18,271 bases of DNA from Anaerolineae bacterium (GTDB lineage: Bacteria > Chloroflexota > Anaerolineae > B4-G1 > SLSP01), in the NCBI GenBank assembly GCA_016934645.1, contig JAFGSL010000372.1, positions 1-18,271 of the forward strand. Reading direction: 5' to 3'. Made by a program: the position numbers and the translations under genes. The notes below the pieces were generated by a model. It ran no database searches and was not told where the DNA came from. It saw nothing but the letters and a program-made list of their open reading frames with translations. Shown here piece by piece: positions 5,873 to 14,473 of this stretch (position 1 is its first letter; every line of letters begins with the position of its first letter).

Positions 5873-8800
5873 TGGACAAGACCATTCAAACCTCTTTTCC
5901 GATCACTGACATCAATCGCCTGGCCGAGCGCGAGCGCCACACCTTTATGCCGATCTACCAGATGCACAAGTGGTTCGCCCGGCGGGCCTCATGTGTGTTT
6001 CGCGCCATCCTGTTGGGGGCCAGCAAGCCGGCCGGGACCGATATCATGGCCGAGTTTTACCGCAACCACACCCACGACCCGGATACGAACGGCCTGGTGG
6101 TGCTCGACCCGTTTATGGGCGGCGGCACGACGGTGGTCGAGGCCATGCGCCTGGGATGTAAAATAGTCGGCATTGACCTGAACCCGGTGGCCTGGTTCGT
6201 GGTGCAGACGCAGATCAGGCCGGTGGATCCGGCGTCATTGCAGGCGGCATTCGACCTCCTGGCCGCGCGGCCCGTGGCCTGGAGCGGCAAATCGGTGCAG
6301 GAGACCTTGCTCGACCAGTATCGCACGGCATGCCCGCAGTGCGGCGACGAGGCCGACATCATCTACACTTACTGGGTCAAATCGGCCATTTGCACCAACC
6401 CGACCTGCGGCAAGCAAGTGCCCCTGTTCTCCGACTATCGCGTGTCCCAACGGGCCGTCTCGGTGCGCTACTGGCGCGATGTCAAGTGCCCTCGCTGTGA
6501 AGGGCGTTTTGACTGGGAACTGGAAGCAGCCACCTTGATTGGCCAGCCAGAGTTGATGCTCAACAGCCCGCGCTTTTCGGCCGGGCAGGGGCGCTCCGAA
6601 ACGCGCTGGGCTTTTTCCGATGGCCCCGATGTCGAGTGTCCCTGGTGCCACGCCCGCGTATCGCCGACTCTACCATCCCCCCGAAAACTTGGTACAGTGG
6701 CCAAACCGGCACGCAAGCGGGTCCCGCTGGCCGTGCTCCTCTGCCCTCATTGCGGCGAAGTATGGCAGTGGCGCGGCCCGTTGCCCGACCAGGTGACTTG
6801 CCCCACCTGCCACGGCAAGCCCTACAAGCCGCTGGAAGGAAACCTGATCAGAGGGGGAAGTTATGTCTGCCCGCACTGCGGCACGCGCGACCAGGTGATC
6901 CACTCCCTCCGCCGCCTGCCGGAAGAACGCCTGCTGCCGATGCACCCCTATGCTCTGGAGGGGTACTGTCCCCACTGCGCCAGGCCGCCCAAACCGAAAA
7001 CCAGAAACGCTTACGCACAAGGGCGCATGTTTGAAGATCGGGCGGCCGATGACGAGCCGGATGCGGCATCTGATCGGGCGTATGATGCACCGGACGGACC
7101 AAACCGGCTCATGTACAATGGCGGCAAGTTCTACCGCCGCATCACTGCCGCCGACCTGCGCCGCATTCAGGATGTCGAGGTAATCTGGGAAAGAGAACGT
7201 GAGCATTTGCCCTATCCAACCAGCCCGGTGCCGGTCGGAGAAAAGACCAAATCAGGGCTGATCGCCCATCATTATCGCTTTTGGTGGCAGTTGTTCAATG
7301 CGCGCCAACTGCTGTGTCTCTCTACGTTGCTCCAGGGGATCGATGAAGAGCCGGAGCAGTCAGTGAAGGAGCAACTCCTGGCGGCTTTCTCGATGACCCT
7401 GGAAGCCAACAACATGTTCACCTGGCACATTACCAGCCGTAACACACCGGGTGGTCTGGCGCCTGGCGGAATCTTGCGCCGCCACGACTTTGCGCCCAAG
7501 ATGAATATTTGTGAGCAGAGTGTGTGGGGGACGATTTCCGGCAACAACACCTTTACCAACCGCATGCCGATGTTGTTCAAGGGTTTGGAATATGGTCGCG
7601 AACCCTACGACTTGCAGTACGACGAACGGAATGCGGCGTACAAACGAGTCAAGACGGGCGAGACGGTGGTGCTCAATTCCAATGTCTCCTTGCATTGTGC
7701 TGATTCGAGGATGCAGGTGCCAACGGTTGACCGACCGGTCGACTTGGTGATTACCGATCCTCCGTATGCCGGCAACGTCAATTATGCCGAACTGGCCGAC
7801 TTTTTTTATGTCTGGCTGCGGTTGATTTTGAGCAAAACCTACCGCCACTTTGCGCCCGAGTACACCCCCAAAGAGGCCGAGATCATTCAGAACCCCACGC
7901 GCGGCAAATCGTCGCAGGATTTCGCCGAAGGGTTGGCTCAGGTCTTTGAGGCCTGTCGCAGCGTGCTGCGCGACGAGGGATTGCTGGTCTTTACCTTTCA
8001 CCACGCCGAAGAGAGCGCATGGGAAGCGTTGCTGCAAGCGGTGTGCGACGCCGGCTTTGAGATTGACAGCGTGTACCCCATCCGCTCCGAGCGCGAAGAG
8101 TCGCTCCATTTGATGGACAAGACCGCTCTGTCGTATGACCTGATCCACGTCTGTCGCAAGCGGACGGCATCCAACGGCACTGCGGTGGCCAATGGCGCCG
8201 CGCCCACCGAGCGCCGTTCCTGGGCCGGGGTGCGGCAAGAGATTCGCCGCCGGGCGCGGGCCGAAATCCGCGAGATCGAGGCCGGACGTTACGGCGCAGA
8301 ACCACTGGCGCCATCGGACGTACAGCTTGTCCTCATCGGCAAGTGCCTGGAATTGTACAGCCGCCACTATGAAGCCATCTATGACGCCCAGGGGAACCGG
8401 GTCACTTTGCACGACGCGCTCAAAGAGATCCGCAGCATGGTTGACCAGCTTGTCACCCGCGACCGGCCGCTGCCGCCTGAACTGGAAGACATCGACGCCG
8501 AAAGTCGCATCTACCTGCTCACCCTTTGCCAGCAGCGCGAGATCAAGAGCGACGACGTACACAAGGCCACGCGCGGCGGCGTGGTCTCGCCCGACGACCT
8601 GCTGGACGCCGGGCTGATGATCAAAGGGCGCACCGGGCGGGGACGCACCTACGAAGTCAAGCAGCCGGCTGAACGGTTTCAGGAGCTATTGGGGCGGTTT
8701 GGCGCATCGCGCCAGGATGGCGCGGCGCGCCAAACCGAGGTACAGCAGCTTGCCTTGCTGCCCGAGCTGGCCCCGCCTCCGCGCGTGCAAGGCCGGGTTC

Positions 8801-9006
8801 TATTTATTGACCAGGTACATTTTTTGATGGGGTTGGTCGAGGGGGGTGAGAACGTTTTGCCCTGGCTGGAGCGCTTTGCCGCCGAAAGGCCACGGCTGCG
8901 GGCGGCCTGCACCTACCTGGCCGAGCACAATCGCGCCTTTGAGCCGACCCTGCGCAAAATCCTGGATCTGCTTGAGCCGCTTCCGCTCCTGGAGGTAAAA
9001 GAATGA
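5872..9006 (+). CDS. DUF1156 adenine-specific DNA methyltransferase with Zn ribbons
   Basis: The predicted enzyme is a 1044-residue N6-adenine methyltransferase that would mark host DNA. The DUF1156 N-terminus is visible as MHKWFARRAS. The SAM-binding motif is LDPFMGGGTT (D79 onward) and the catalytic motif IV is ITDPPY (D629 to Y632). Between them (about 154-370) lie eight CxxC-type pairs (CPQC, CTNPTC, CPRC, CPWC, CPHC, CPTC, CPHC, CPHC), enough for about four zinc ribbons. The C-terminal region is helical. The start is set at ATG 5872 because it overlaps the pglZ stop by one base; an in-frame ATG at 5758 would lie inside pglZ. In BREX terms it corresponds to the COG1743-like PglX variant. 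The 3' end overlaps the next gene by ATGA. Confidence 0.9.
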   Translation: MDKTIQTSFPITDINRLAERERHTFMPIYQMHKWFARRASCVFRAILLGASKPAGTDIMAEFYRNHTHDPDTNGLVVLDPFMGGGTTVVEAMRLGCKIVGIDLNPVAWFVVQTQIRPVDPASLQAAFDLLAARPVAWSGKSVQETLLDQYRTACPQCGDEADIIYTYWVKSAICTNPTCGKQVPLFSDYRVSQRAVSVRYWRDVKCPRCEGRFDWELEAATLIGQPELMLNSPRFSAGQGRSETRWAFSDGPDVECPWCHARVSPTLPSPRKLGTVAKPARKRVPLAVLLCPHCGEVWQWRGPLPDQVTCPTCHGKPYKPLEGNLIRGGSYVCPHCGTRDQVIHSLRRLPEERLLPMHPYALEGYCPHCARPPKPKTRNAYAQGRMFEDRAADDEPDAASDRAYDAPDGPNRLMYNGGKFYRRITAADLRRIQDVEVIWEREREHLPYPTSPVPVGEKTKSGLIAHHYRFWWQLFNARQLLCLSTLLQGIDEEPEQSVKEQLLAAFSMTLEANNMFTWHITSRNTPGGLAPGGILRRHDFAPKMNICEQSVWGTISGNNTFTNRMPMLFKGLEYGREPYDLQYDERNAAYKRVKTGETVVLNSNVSLHCADSRMQVPTVDRPVDLVITDPPYAGNVNYAELADFFYVWLRLILSKTYRHFAPEYTPKEAEIIQNPTRGKSSQDFAEGLAQVFEACRSVLRDEGLLVFTFHHAEESAWEALLQAVCDAGFEIDSVYPIRSEREESLHLMDKTALSYDLIHVCRKRTASNGTAVANGAAPTERRSWAGVRQEIRRRARAEIREIEAGRYGAEPLAPSDVQLVLIGKCLELYSRHYEAIYDAQGNRVTLHDALKEIRSMVDQLVTRDRPLPPELEDIDAESRIYLLTLCQQREIKSDDVHKATRGGVVSPDDLLDAGLMIKGRTGRGRTYEVKQPAERFQELLGRFGASRQDGAARQTEVQQLALLPELAPPPRVQGRVLFIDQVHFLMGLVEGGENVLPWLERFAAERPRLRAACTYLAEHNRAFEPTLRKILDLLEPLPLLEVKE

Positions 9007-9428
9007 GTTCCAGTGGGTACGTCTTGATCGAACAACGCGAACCGACGCCGACCATCCTCCGCGACGATTTGCGCTCGCCGCGCCTGCAACGCGGGCTGCT
9101 CGACTTTTTGCGCGACCTGGCCGAAGACGAACTGCCCTATCCCAAGTGGAGTCTGGTCACCGTAACCGGCCTGGATGAGGTTCTTTACGCGGCGCAGCCA
9201 GACGAGGAAGCGCTGGCGCACGAGATTCACGGGCGTCTCAACCAGGCCGCTTCCCGGCTGGAAAGTCGCCTGATCCTGATTGAGATGCGGCTCAAAGGGC
9301 AGATCATCAGGGGCGATCCGTTTCGCCTGCGACACCGGGGCATTGATCTGCCCCTGCACATCATCTTTGACACGCCGGGCAAAGCCGCCGACGGCAACTA
9401 TTACCTCGTGCGGTGTCATCTCAGTTAA
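9003..9428 (+). CDS. 141-residue protein of unknown function in the BREX-like module
   Basis: The start ATG overlaps the methylase stop by four bases, so translation is coupled. I do not recognise the family. The sequence has an alternating alpha/beta pattern (for example LPYPKWSLVTVTGL and RLILIEMRLKG) and ends in a YYLVRCHLS beta strand, with no cysteine cluster or membrane segment. It sits between methylase and helicase, a position where DUF1156 operons often carry a small accessory protein such as DUF3780, but the resemblance is not strong enough to name it. It could be a specificity or bridging subunit. Codon use is the same GC-rich type as its neighbours. Confidence 0.75.
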   Translation: MSSSGYVLIEQREPTPTILRDDLRSPRLQRGLLDFLRDLAEDELPYPKWSLVTVTGLDEVLYAAQPDEEALAHEIHGRLNQAASRLESRLILIEMRLKGQIIRGDPFRLRHRGIDLPLHIIFDTPGKAADGNYYLVRCHLS

Positions 9429-9446
9429 CGGCAGATGGGATAAAGG

Positions 9447-12269
9447 ATGACAAAAGACGATCCGAACGGCACGATCTCGGCCAACAGCCTGGTGCGCGTC
9501 CAGGGCCGTGATGAACTGGGCACCGGCCAGGTTTTGCGCATCGCTGAAACCGGAGGCGTCTACCAGGCCGACATCGTTTTTGAGCGGGCTGATGGCCGCC
9601 GTCTGGAAACTTGGCCGCTGGAACGGCTGTCGCCGGAACGCGACCCGTGGGAGCGCCTGGACGCAGGCGATCTGGACCCGGCCCCCGATTTCCTGCTCAA
9701 GCAACTGGCTTATCGCCTGCCCCGGTCGAACAGCGGCGGGGAACTGTCCAACAGCCGTACCGATCTGCTGCCACACCAAATCCTGCTGACCTATGACATA
9801 GTGGCCCGGCAACGGCGGCGTCTGCTCATCGCCGACGAGGTGGGACTGGGCAAGACGATCGAGGCCGGCATGATCGTCCGCGAGCTGATCAGCCGGAGCG
9901 AGGCGCGGCGAATCCTGATCGTTTGCCCGGCCGGCCTGATCGAAAACTGGCAAAACGAGTTCCGGGACGGCTTTCGCCTCTACTTTGACGTGTTGGGCCG
10001 TGATTTCACCGACGCCAACCCGACGGTGTGGGAGACACACCACCACGTCATCGCTTCGATCGATACCCTCAAACAACCTCGCCGCATGGCCAGGCTCAAA
10101 GCCAGCCCCCGTTGGGATGTGATCGTCTTTGACGAGGCTCACCACCTCAGCCGCACGCGCTATGGGCGGCGGGTCAACACCACACAGAACTATAAATTGG
10201 CCGACACGCTGCGCACCCATACCCGCGACCTGTTTTTCCTGTCGGCGACCCCTCACCAGGGCGACGCCTACCAGTTCTGGTCGCTGATCCAGTTGTTGGA
10301 CGACGGCCTGTTCGAGGACGAAGCCGCGCTCCTGAACCATCGTGGCCTATTGAACCGGGTGATGATCCGGCGCACCAAGCGCGAAGTGACCGATGCGCAG
10401 GGCGCGCCGATCTTTATGCGCCGCCAGGTGATCACACAGACGTTTGCCATGTCGCTCCGCGAGCGCCGTTTTTACGAGCGCCTGACCGAGTACCTTCGTG
10501 AGGGGTACAGCGTCGCCGGCGTCGGGGAAGAGAAAACCAGCAGTTTGCAGCGGGCGATCGGCTTTGTGATGACCACCTTTCAAAAGATCATGTCCTCCAG
10601 TCCGCGCGCCATCCGGCAGGCCCTGCGGCGACGGCTGATCGTGCTCTTGTTGCGAGAGTTGATCGACTTGGAGCGCCAGGTTGCGCAGGGCGGAGTAAGG
10701 CCCCATCTTTCGACCCGGATCGTGACTTTGCAGGACGAGCTTCGCCGGCTGGCCATTGAATTTCTGGCCTTGCCCGAGTCGGTGGCGCGCTATGCCGAGG
10801 CAGACGCCTTTATCTCGCGGATGAAGCAGCAACTGGCGCGAAAGCAAGCCCAAGAGATCACCCACTGGTCGCTGGATAGCGACGAATCAGGGGATGAAGA
10901 CGTGCTTTTCGCCGAGACCGACATTCCGGACGAGGCGGACAAGGTGCGCGAGTTGTTGGCCCTCGTGCCCACCGAGACGGATCGCAAGTTCCACACCCTG
11001 CTCCGGGCAATCGAGCAACTGCAACGCGAAAACCCAGCCGAGCGGTTTATCATCTTTTCCCAATACCTGGAGACGATTTTCTATCTGCGCGATGAGCTGG
11101 CCCGGTTCTACGGCTCGGACAAGATCGTCATCATCCGCGGCGGGCCGCTGGAGGACAAGATCGCCGCCGTGGAGGCATTCTGGCAACCAGATGGCGCGCA
11201 GTTCTTGTTGAGCACCTCGGCCGGCGGTGAAGGGATCAATTTACAGATAGGGCGCATCCTGTTCAACTATGATCTGCCCTGGAACCCGATGGCCGTTGAG
11301 CAGCGCATCGGGCGCATCCACCGCTACGGGCAGCGTGACACGGTGCAGGTCTACAACCTGGTTGCCGAGGACACCGTCGAGGAACGCATCTATGGCTTGC
11401 TGGAAGACAAGCTGCTGGAAATCGCCCTGGCGATCGGCAAGGTAGACCCGGTGACCGGCGAAGTGGTGGAGGATTTCAGGTCTGAGGTGCTCGGTTTCCT
11501 GGGCACGTCGCCCGATTACCAGAATCTCTATCGCAAGGCGCTGATAGATCGCGACTATCATCGCACGGAACGAGAGATCGCTGAGGCGATTGAGAATGCG
11601 CGCCGGGCCAGCGAGGCCTTGCGCGCCTTGACCCAGGAATTGGATACATTCAACCTGGAGCACTATCGGCAGTTGCAGGGCGAACTCAACCTGAGTGACC
11701 TGTATGTGTTTGTTGAGCAGGGCATTTTGCGACTGGGCGGGGCGATTCTTCCTGATGGAGAATCGCTTTGTATTCATGTCCCTGAAGCGTTGTGGGCATA
11801 TCCGCAGGTCGCACGTACCTATGAGCACGTTGTTTTTGACCGGGCTGTGGCCATGCGCCGTCGAAAGGCGCAATTATTGGGGCTGGGCCATCCCCTGGTG
11901 GACGCTTTGGTCAGCCATTTCTCTGCCCCGCGCGTGCGGGGTCAAGTGACTGTTTTTCCAGAGGCCGATGCCGTTTCCGCGCGCTATATCATTGAAGCGG
12001 AGATGGAAAATGGTCGGCAACGTTCGGATTACCACGAATTTGTGGTAGGACTGGATGGCACCTGGCAGAAAGCCAGTGCTCGCCGGGACGTGATTGGCCT
12101 GCAAAACCGACTCGTCGATGCCGGCATCGGACTGAGTTTGCCGGGGAGCGTCCGAGAACAGATTGAGGCGGCGGTGCGCGCCGCCGAAGCGACCATCCGT
12201 GCAGAGACCGATCAAGTAGTGACCGTGCGCAGCCGGCTGGTTGGATTGGCGGGGTGTGGGGCAGTATAG
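9447..12269 (+). CDS. SNF2/RapA-type DNA helicase-translocase
   Basis: This 940-residue superfamily 2 ATPase has all motifs intact: I DEVGLGKT (130-137), II DEAH (229-232), III SATPHQGD (from 266), V STSAGGEGINLQ and VI QRIGRIHRYGQ (from 619). An insertion of about 200 residues between the two RecA lobes (around 350-510) and a roughly 270-residue C-terminal extension resemble the RapA and DISARM DrmD/BREX BrxH-type SNF2 proteins. It would translocate on duplex DNA and remodel bound proteins during discrimination of foreign DNA. The ATG at 9447 lies 18 bases after the preceding stop, behind GGGATAAAGG. The gene ends the GC-rich half of the operon. Confidence 0.92.
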   Translation: MTKDDPNGTISANSLVRVQGRDELGTGQVLRIAETGGVYQADIVFERADGRRLETWPLERLSPERDPWERLDAGDLDPAPDFLLKQLAYRLPRSNSGGELSNSRTDLLPHQILLTYDIVARQRRRLLIADEVGLGKTIEAGMIVRELISRSEARRILIVCPAGLIENWQNEFRDGFRLYFDVLGRDFTDANPTVWETHHHVIASIDTLKQPRRMARLKASPRWDVIVFDEAHHLSRTRYGRRVNTTQNYKLADTLRTHTRDLFFLSATPHQGDAYQFWSLIQLLDDGLFEDEAALLNHRGLLNRVMIRRTKREVTDAQGAPIFMRRQVITQTFAMSLRERRFYERLTEYLREGYSVAGVGEEKTSSLQRAIGFVMTTFQKIMSSSPRAIRQALRRRLIVLLLRELIDLERQVAQGGVRPHLSTRIVTLQDELRRLAIEFLALPESVARYAEADAFISRMKQQLARKQAQEITHWSLDSDESGDEDVLFAETDIPDEADKVRELLALVPTETDRKFHTLLRAIEQLQRENPAERFIIFSQYLETIFYLRDELARFYGSDKIVIIRGGPLEDKIAAVEAFWQPDGAQFLLSTSAGGEGINLQIGRILFNYDLPWNPMAVEQRIGRIHRYGQRDTVQVYNLVAEDTVEERIYGLLEDKLLEIALAIGKVDPVTGEVVEDFRSEVLGFLGTSPDYQNLYRKALIDRDYHRTEREIAEAIENARRASEALRALTQELDTFNLEHYRQLQGELNLSDLYVFVEQGILRLGGAILPDGESLCIHVPEALWAYPQVARTYEHVVFDRAVAMRRRKAQLLGLGHPLVDALVSHFSAPRVRGQVTVFPEADAVSARYIIEAEMENGRQRSDYHEFVVGLDGTWQKASARRDVIGLQNRLVDAGIGLSLPGSVREQIEAAVRAAEATIRAETDQVVTVRSRLVGLAGCGAV

Positions 12270-12359
12270 GAATACGTATGGTGCTGGATACGAGTCAGAA
12301 CCTTGTTCGCATTCACCTTGTAGTCTGATGCTGAGAGTGTACTCTCGGAGTCAAGATCG
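12270..12359. other. Module boundary with inverted repeat
   Basis: This 90-base gap is the longest one inside the operon. It contains the dyad GAGAGT-GT-ACTCTC at 12333-12346, immediately before the GGAG ribosome binding site (12347-12350) of the next gene. No convincing promoter or terminator is visible. GC content falls from about two thirds in sampled lines upstream to about one half downstream. This suggests that two gene sets of different origin were joined here. Confidence 0.45.
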
Positions 12360-13769
12360 ATGCCTTTACCAAAGCCTGTTGGACGTCAGAAGGAAGTTTT
12401 GTATCTGCCCGCTCAGGGTCATACCGTTGTCCTGGGAACGGCAGGAAGCGGTAAGACCACTCTGGCGATTCTGCGCGCGGAGTACTTGGCAAAGACTTTC
12501 ACACCGCCTGGCCGCAAAGTATTGCTGGTGACTTTCAACCGTGCTTTAGTCACTTATCTGGAATCGTTGGCATCATCTCAGATTCCCAATATAGATGTGC
12601 GGACGTACCACCGATTTGCTCTGGGATATCTGACCCAAAAGAAAAACCGTCAAATCTCAGTCGTTCCAAAGGAAAAACAAGAATCTCTAATACGAGCAGC
12701 TTTGCGTGAAGCGAGAAGAGAAAACGGTGCTCATCCAATTCATGAGCGTCCGTTTGAGATGATATCAACCGAGTTCGAGTGGATTGCCAAAGCTGGAGTT
12801 CGGACATCAGATGCCTACTACAAAGTGGAACGTGTGGGAAGATCTGGGACACGGATTGAAAGAAAGGATCGCGAGGCTCTTTTCGATGTATATGAACGTT
12901 ATTTGCGGTTGCGTTCCGTTGCAGGATATGATTATTCCTGGGATGATCTAGCCTTGGCAGCTCTGGATGAATTCACAGGAGATACCAGCTCTCGACTGTA
13001 TCAGCATGCTGTGGTTGATGAAGGGCAGGACTTCTCCCCGGTGATGCTCAGGTCATTGGTTGCTGCGGTTCCCAGTGGCGGTAATTTGACGTTCTTTGGA
13101 GATGTAGCTCAGCAGATCTATGGCACCCGAATCTCCTGGCGGAGTGCTGGACTCAACCCTCCACGAATATGGAGATTTGAAGAGAACTATCGTAACTCGA
13201 AAAAGATAGCGCAGCTAGGCCTGGCGATATCCAGGATGCCCTGTTTTCAAGGTGAAGTTGATCTGGTTGAACCGAGAGAGCCCAAAGCCGATGGTCCCCT
13301 ACCTACTATGGTTCACTGCAAAGACAAAGTTCGTGAATTTGATTTGGCATTAAGGCAGGCAAAGCTGATGGGGCGTACCCAGTCAGTAGCAATTCTGATG
13401 CGTGACCGGGACAAAGAGAAAGATTTTCTGCGTAAGCTACAGGCAGCCGGTGTTGCTGTCCAAAAGCTACATCGCGAGATGAGTAGCTGGTCGTCTTCTT
13501 CTCCCAGGGTCTGTGTGGGCACTTACTATTCGGCGAAAGGGTTAGAATTTGATGCTGTGATATTGCCATTTTGCAGCGATGATGTGCTGCCTGATCCATC
13601 TCGGATCGTTGCGCTAGGCGATGAAAATGATGCACTGTCAGAAGAAGGGCGGCTGTTGTATGTGGCTGTGACCAGGGCCAAAGCTCGTCTAATCTTGACT
13701 TTCTCCGGGAGCGTGACACGACTCTTGCCTGTGGACGGCAGTTTGTATCAGAGGATTGAAGAGTCATGA
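12360..13769 (+). CDS. Compact UvrD-like superfamily 1 helicase
   Basis: This 469-residue SF1 helicase has GTAGSGKTT (26-34), an unusual motif II DEGQD (220-224), GDVAQQIYG (247-255), ENYRNS (275-280), SAKGLEFD (391-398) and LYVAVTRAK (433-441). It is far shorter than UvrD/Rep (about 700 residues), with reduced 1B and 2B subdomains and no nuclease domain. It would unwind or translocate on single-stranded DNA. The ATG at 12360 is the first possible start after an in-frame stop in the gap, and it lies 9 bases after GGAG. The stop overlaps the DarT-like gene by ATGA. It may supply single-stranded DNA for DarT or the Argonaute; this is inference. Confidence 0.88.
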   Translation: MPLPKPVGRQKEVLYLPAQGHTVVLGTAGSGKTTLAILRAEYLAKTFTPPGRKVLLVTFNRALVTYLESLASSQIPNIDVRTYHRFALGYLTQKKNRQISVVPKEKQESLIRAALREARRENGAHPIHERPFEMISTEFEWIAKAGVRTSDAYYKVERVGRSGTRIERKDREALFDVYERYLRLRSVAGYDYSWDDLALAALDEFTGDTSSRLYQHAVVDEGQDFSPVMLRSLVAAVPSGGNLTFFGDVAQQIYGTRISWRSAGLNPPRIWRFEENYRNSKKIAQLGLAISRMPCFQGEVDLVEPREPKADGPLPTMVHCKDKVREFDLALRQAKLMGRTQSVAILMRDRDKEKDFLRKLQAAGVAVQKLHREMSSWSSSSPRVCVGTYYSAKGLEFDAVILPFCSDDVLPDPSRIVALGDENDALSEEGRLLYVAVTRAKARLILTFSGSVTRLLPVDGSLYQRIEES

Positions 13770-14473
13770 TGGATGATCTGGCACGGATTAGGTTGGTGGC
13801 AAAACACATAGGTATAACGAGACTGTGCCATTTTACACAGTCCCGGAAACTGGCACATATTTTGACCGAACTTGATGGAATCTGGTCCACGGCTCGACTC
13901 AAAAAAGAGTATCCTGACTTGCTGGATCAAACGGACTTTGTTCGTCAGGATGGATACAAGACTCACATATGTTGCTCGATCGAGTATCCCAATACCTGGT
14001 ATCTGGACAAGATTCGCCACAAGGATCCACTGTTCAAAGATTGGGTGGTGCTGTTCCTGGACCCATCTCTTTTGTGGCGAGAACAGACGCTTTTCTGTCC
14101 ACGCAACGCGGCAGCTGAACGTGGTAGACTTGTGCAAGCGGGTTACGAGAGCTTCAAGCGGCTTTATGAGGTCGAAACTGTTGGAGCATATGGCAAGTCA
14201 TACAAACGTAGCTCCAAAATGCTAACTTGTTGTCCAACTGATGATCAGGCTGAGGTTTTGGTACTTGAGCATATAACATGCTCCGACATTATAGGTATAG
14301 CTGTGGAAACTGTAGAGCAGGCCAGAGTTGAAGGACAACGTCTGTCTTGCCTGGGCAATGTGCTTCAGACCAAATGGTATGTAGCACCTGACTTGTTTGG
14401 CAAGCGATGGAGTGATATGGTGAGACAGGGTCAGCGTCCGACCGAGGATGTCTACCAGGAACCAATCATATGA
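13766..14473 (+). CDS. DarT-like DNA ADP-ribosyltransferase (toxin)
   Basis: This 235-residue protein is related to DarT (DUF4433), which transfers ADP-ribose from NAD+ to bases of single-stranded DNA and blocks replication. Family features seen are RLCHFT near the N-terminus (19-24, NAD-binding type), DGYKTHICCSIEYPN (62-76), DWVVLFLDPSLL (92-103), FCPRNAA (110-116) and DDQAEVLV (159-166), where E163 aligns with the catalytic glutamate. The spacing suits the family, and no macrodomain is present. Translation is coupled on both sides by ATGA overlaps. Its usual antidote, the DarG macrodomain protein, is absent; the next gene carries a different type of ADP-ribose hydrolase. The target, DNA or otherwise, is inferred from the family. 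Confidence 0.8.
   Translation: MMDDLARIRLVAKHIGITRLCHFTQSRKLAHILTELDGIWSTARLKKEYPDLLDQTDFVRQDGYKTHICCSIEYPNTWYLDKIRHKDPLFKDWVVLFLDPSLLWREQTLFCPRNAAAERGRLVQAGYESFKRLYEVETVGAYGKSYKRSSKMLTCCPTDDQAEVLVLEHITCSDIIGIAVETVEQARVEGQRLSCLGNVLQTKWYVAPDLFGKRWSDMVRQGQRPTEDVYQEPII

Noticed and set aside
7360..8562. 400-codon open frame on the minus strand
   Set aside because: It lies wholly opposite the DUF1156 methylase, including the DPPY motif; it is a mirror frame without recognisable protein features.
8913..10340. 475-codon open frame on the minus strand
   Set aside because: It is antisense to the SNF2 helicase, the 141-residue gene and the methylase end, all of which have clear motifs. Long antisense frames are common in GC-rich coding DNA, and its sequence shows no domain.
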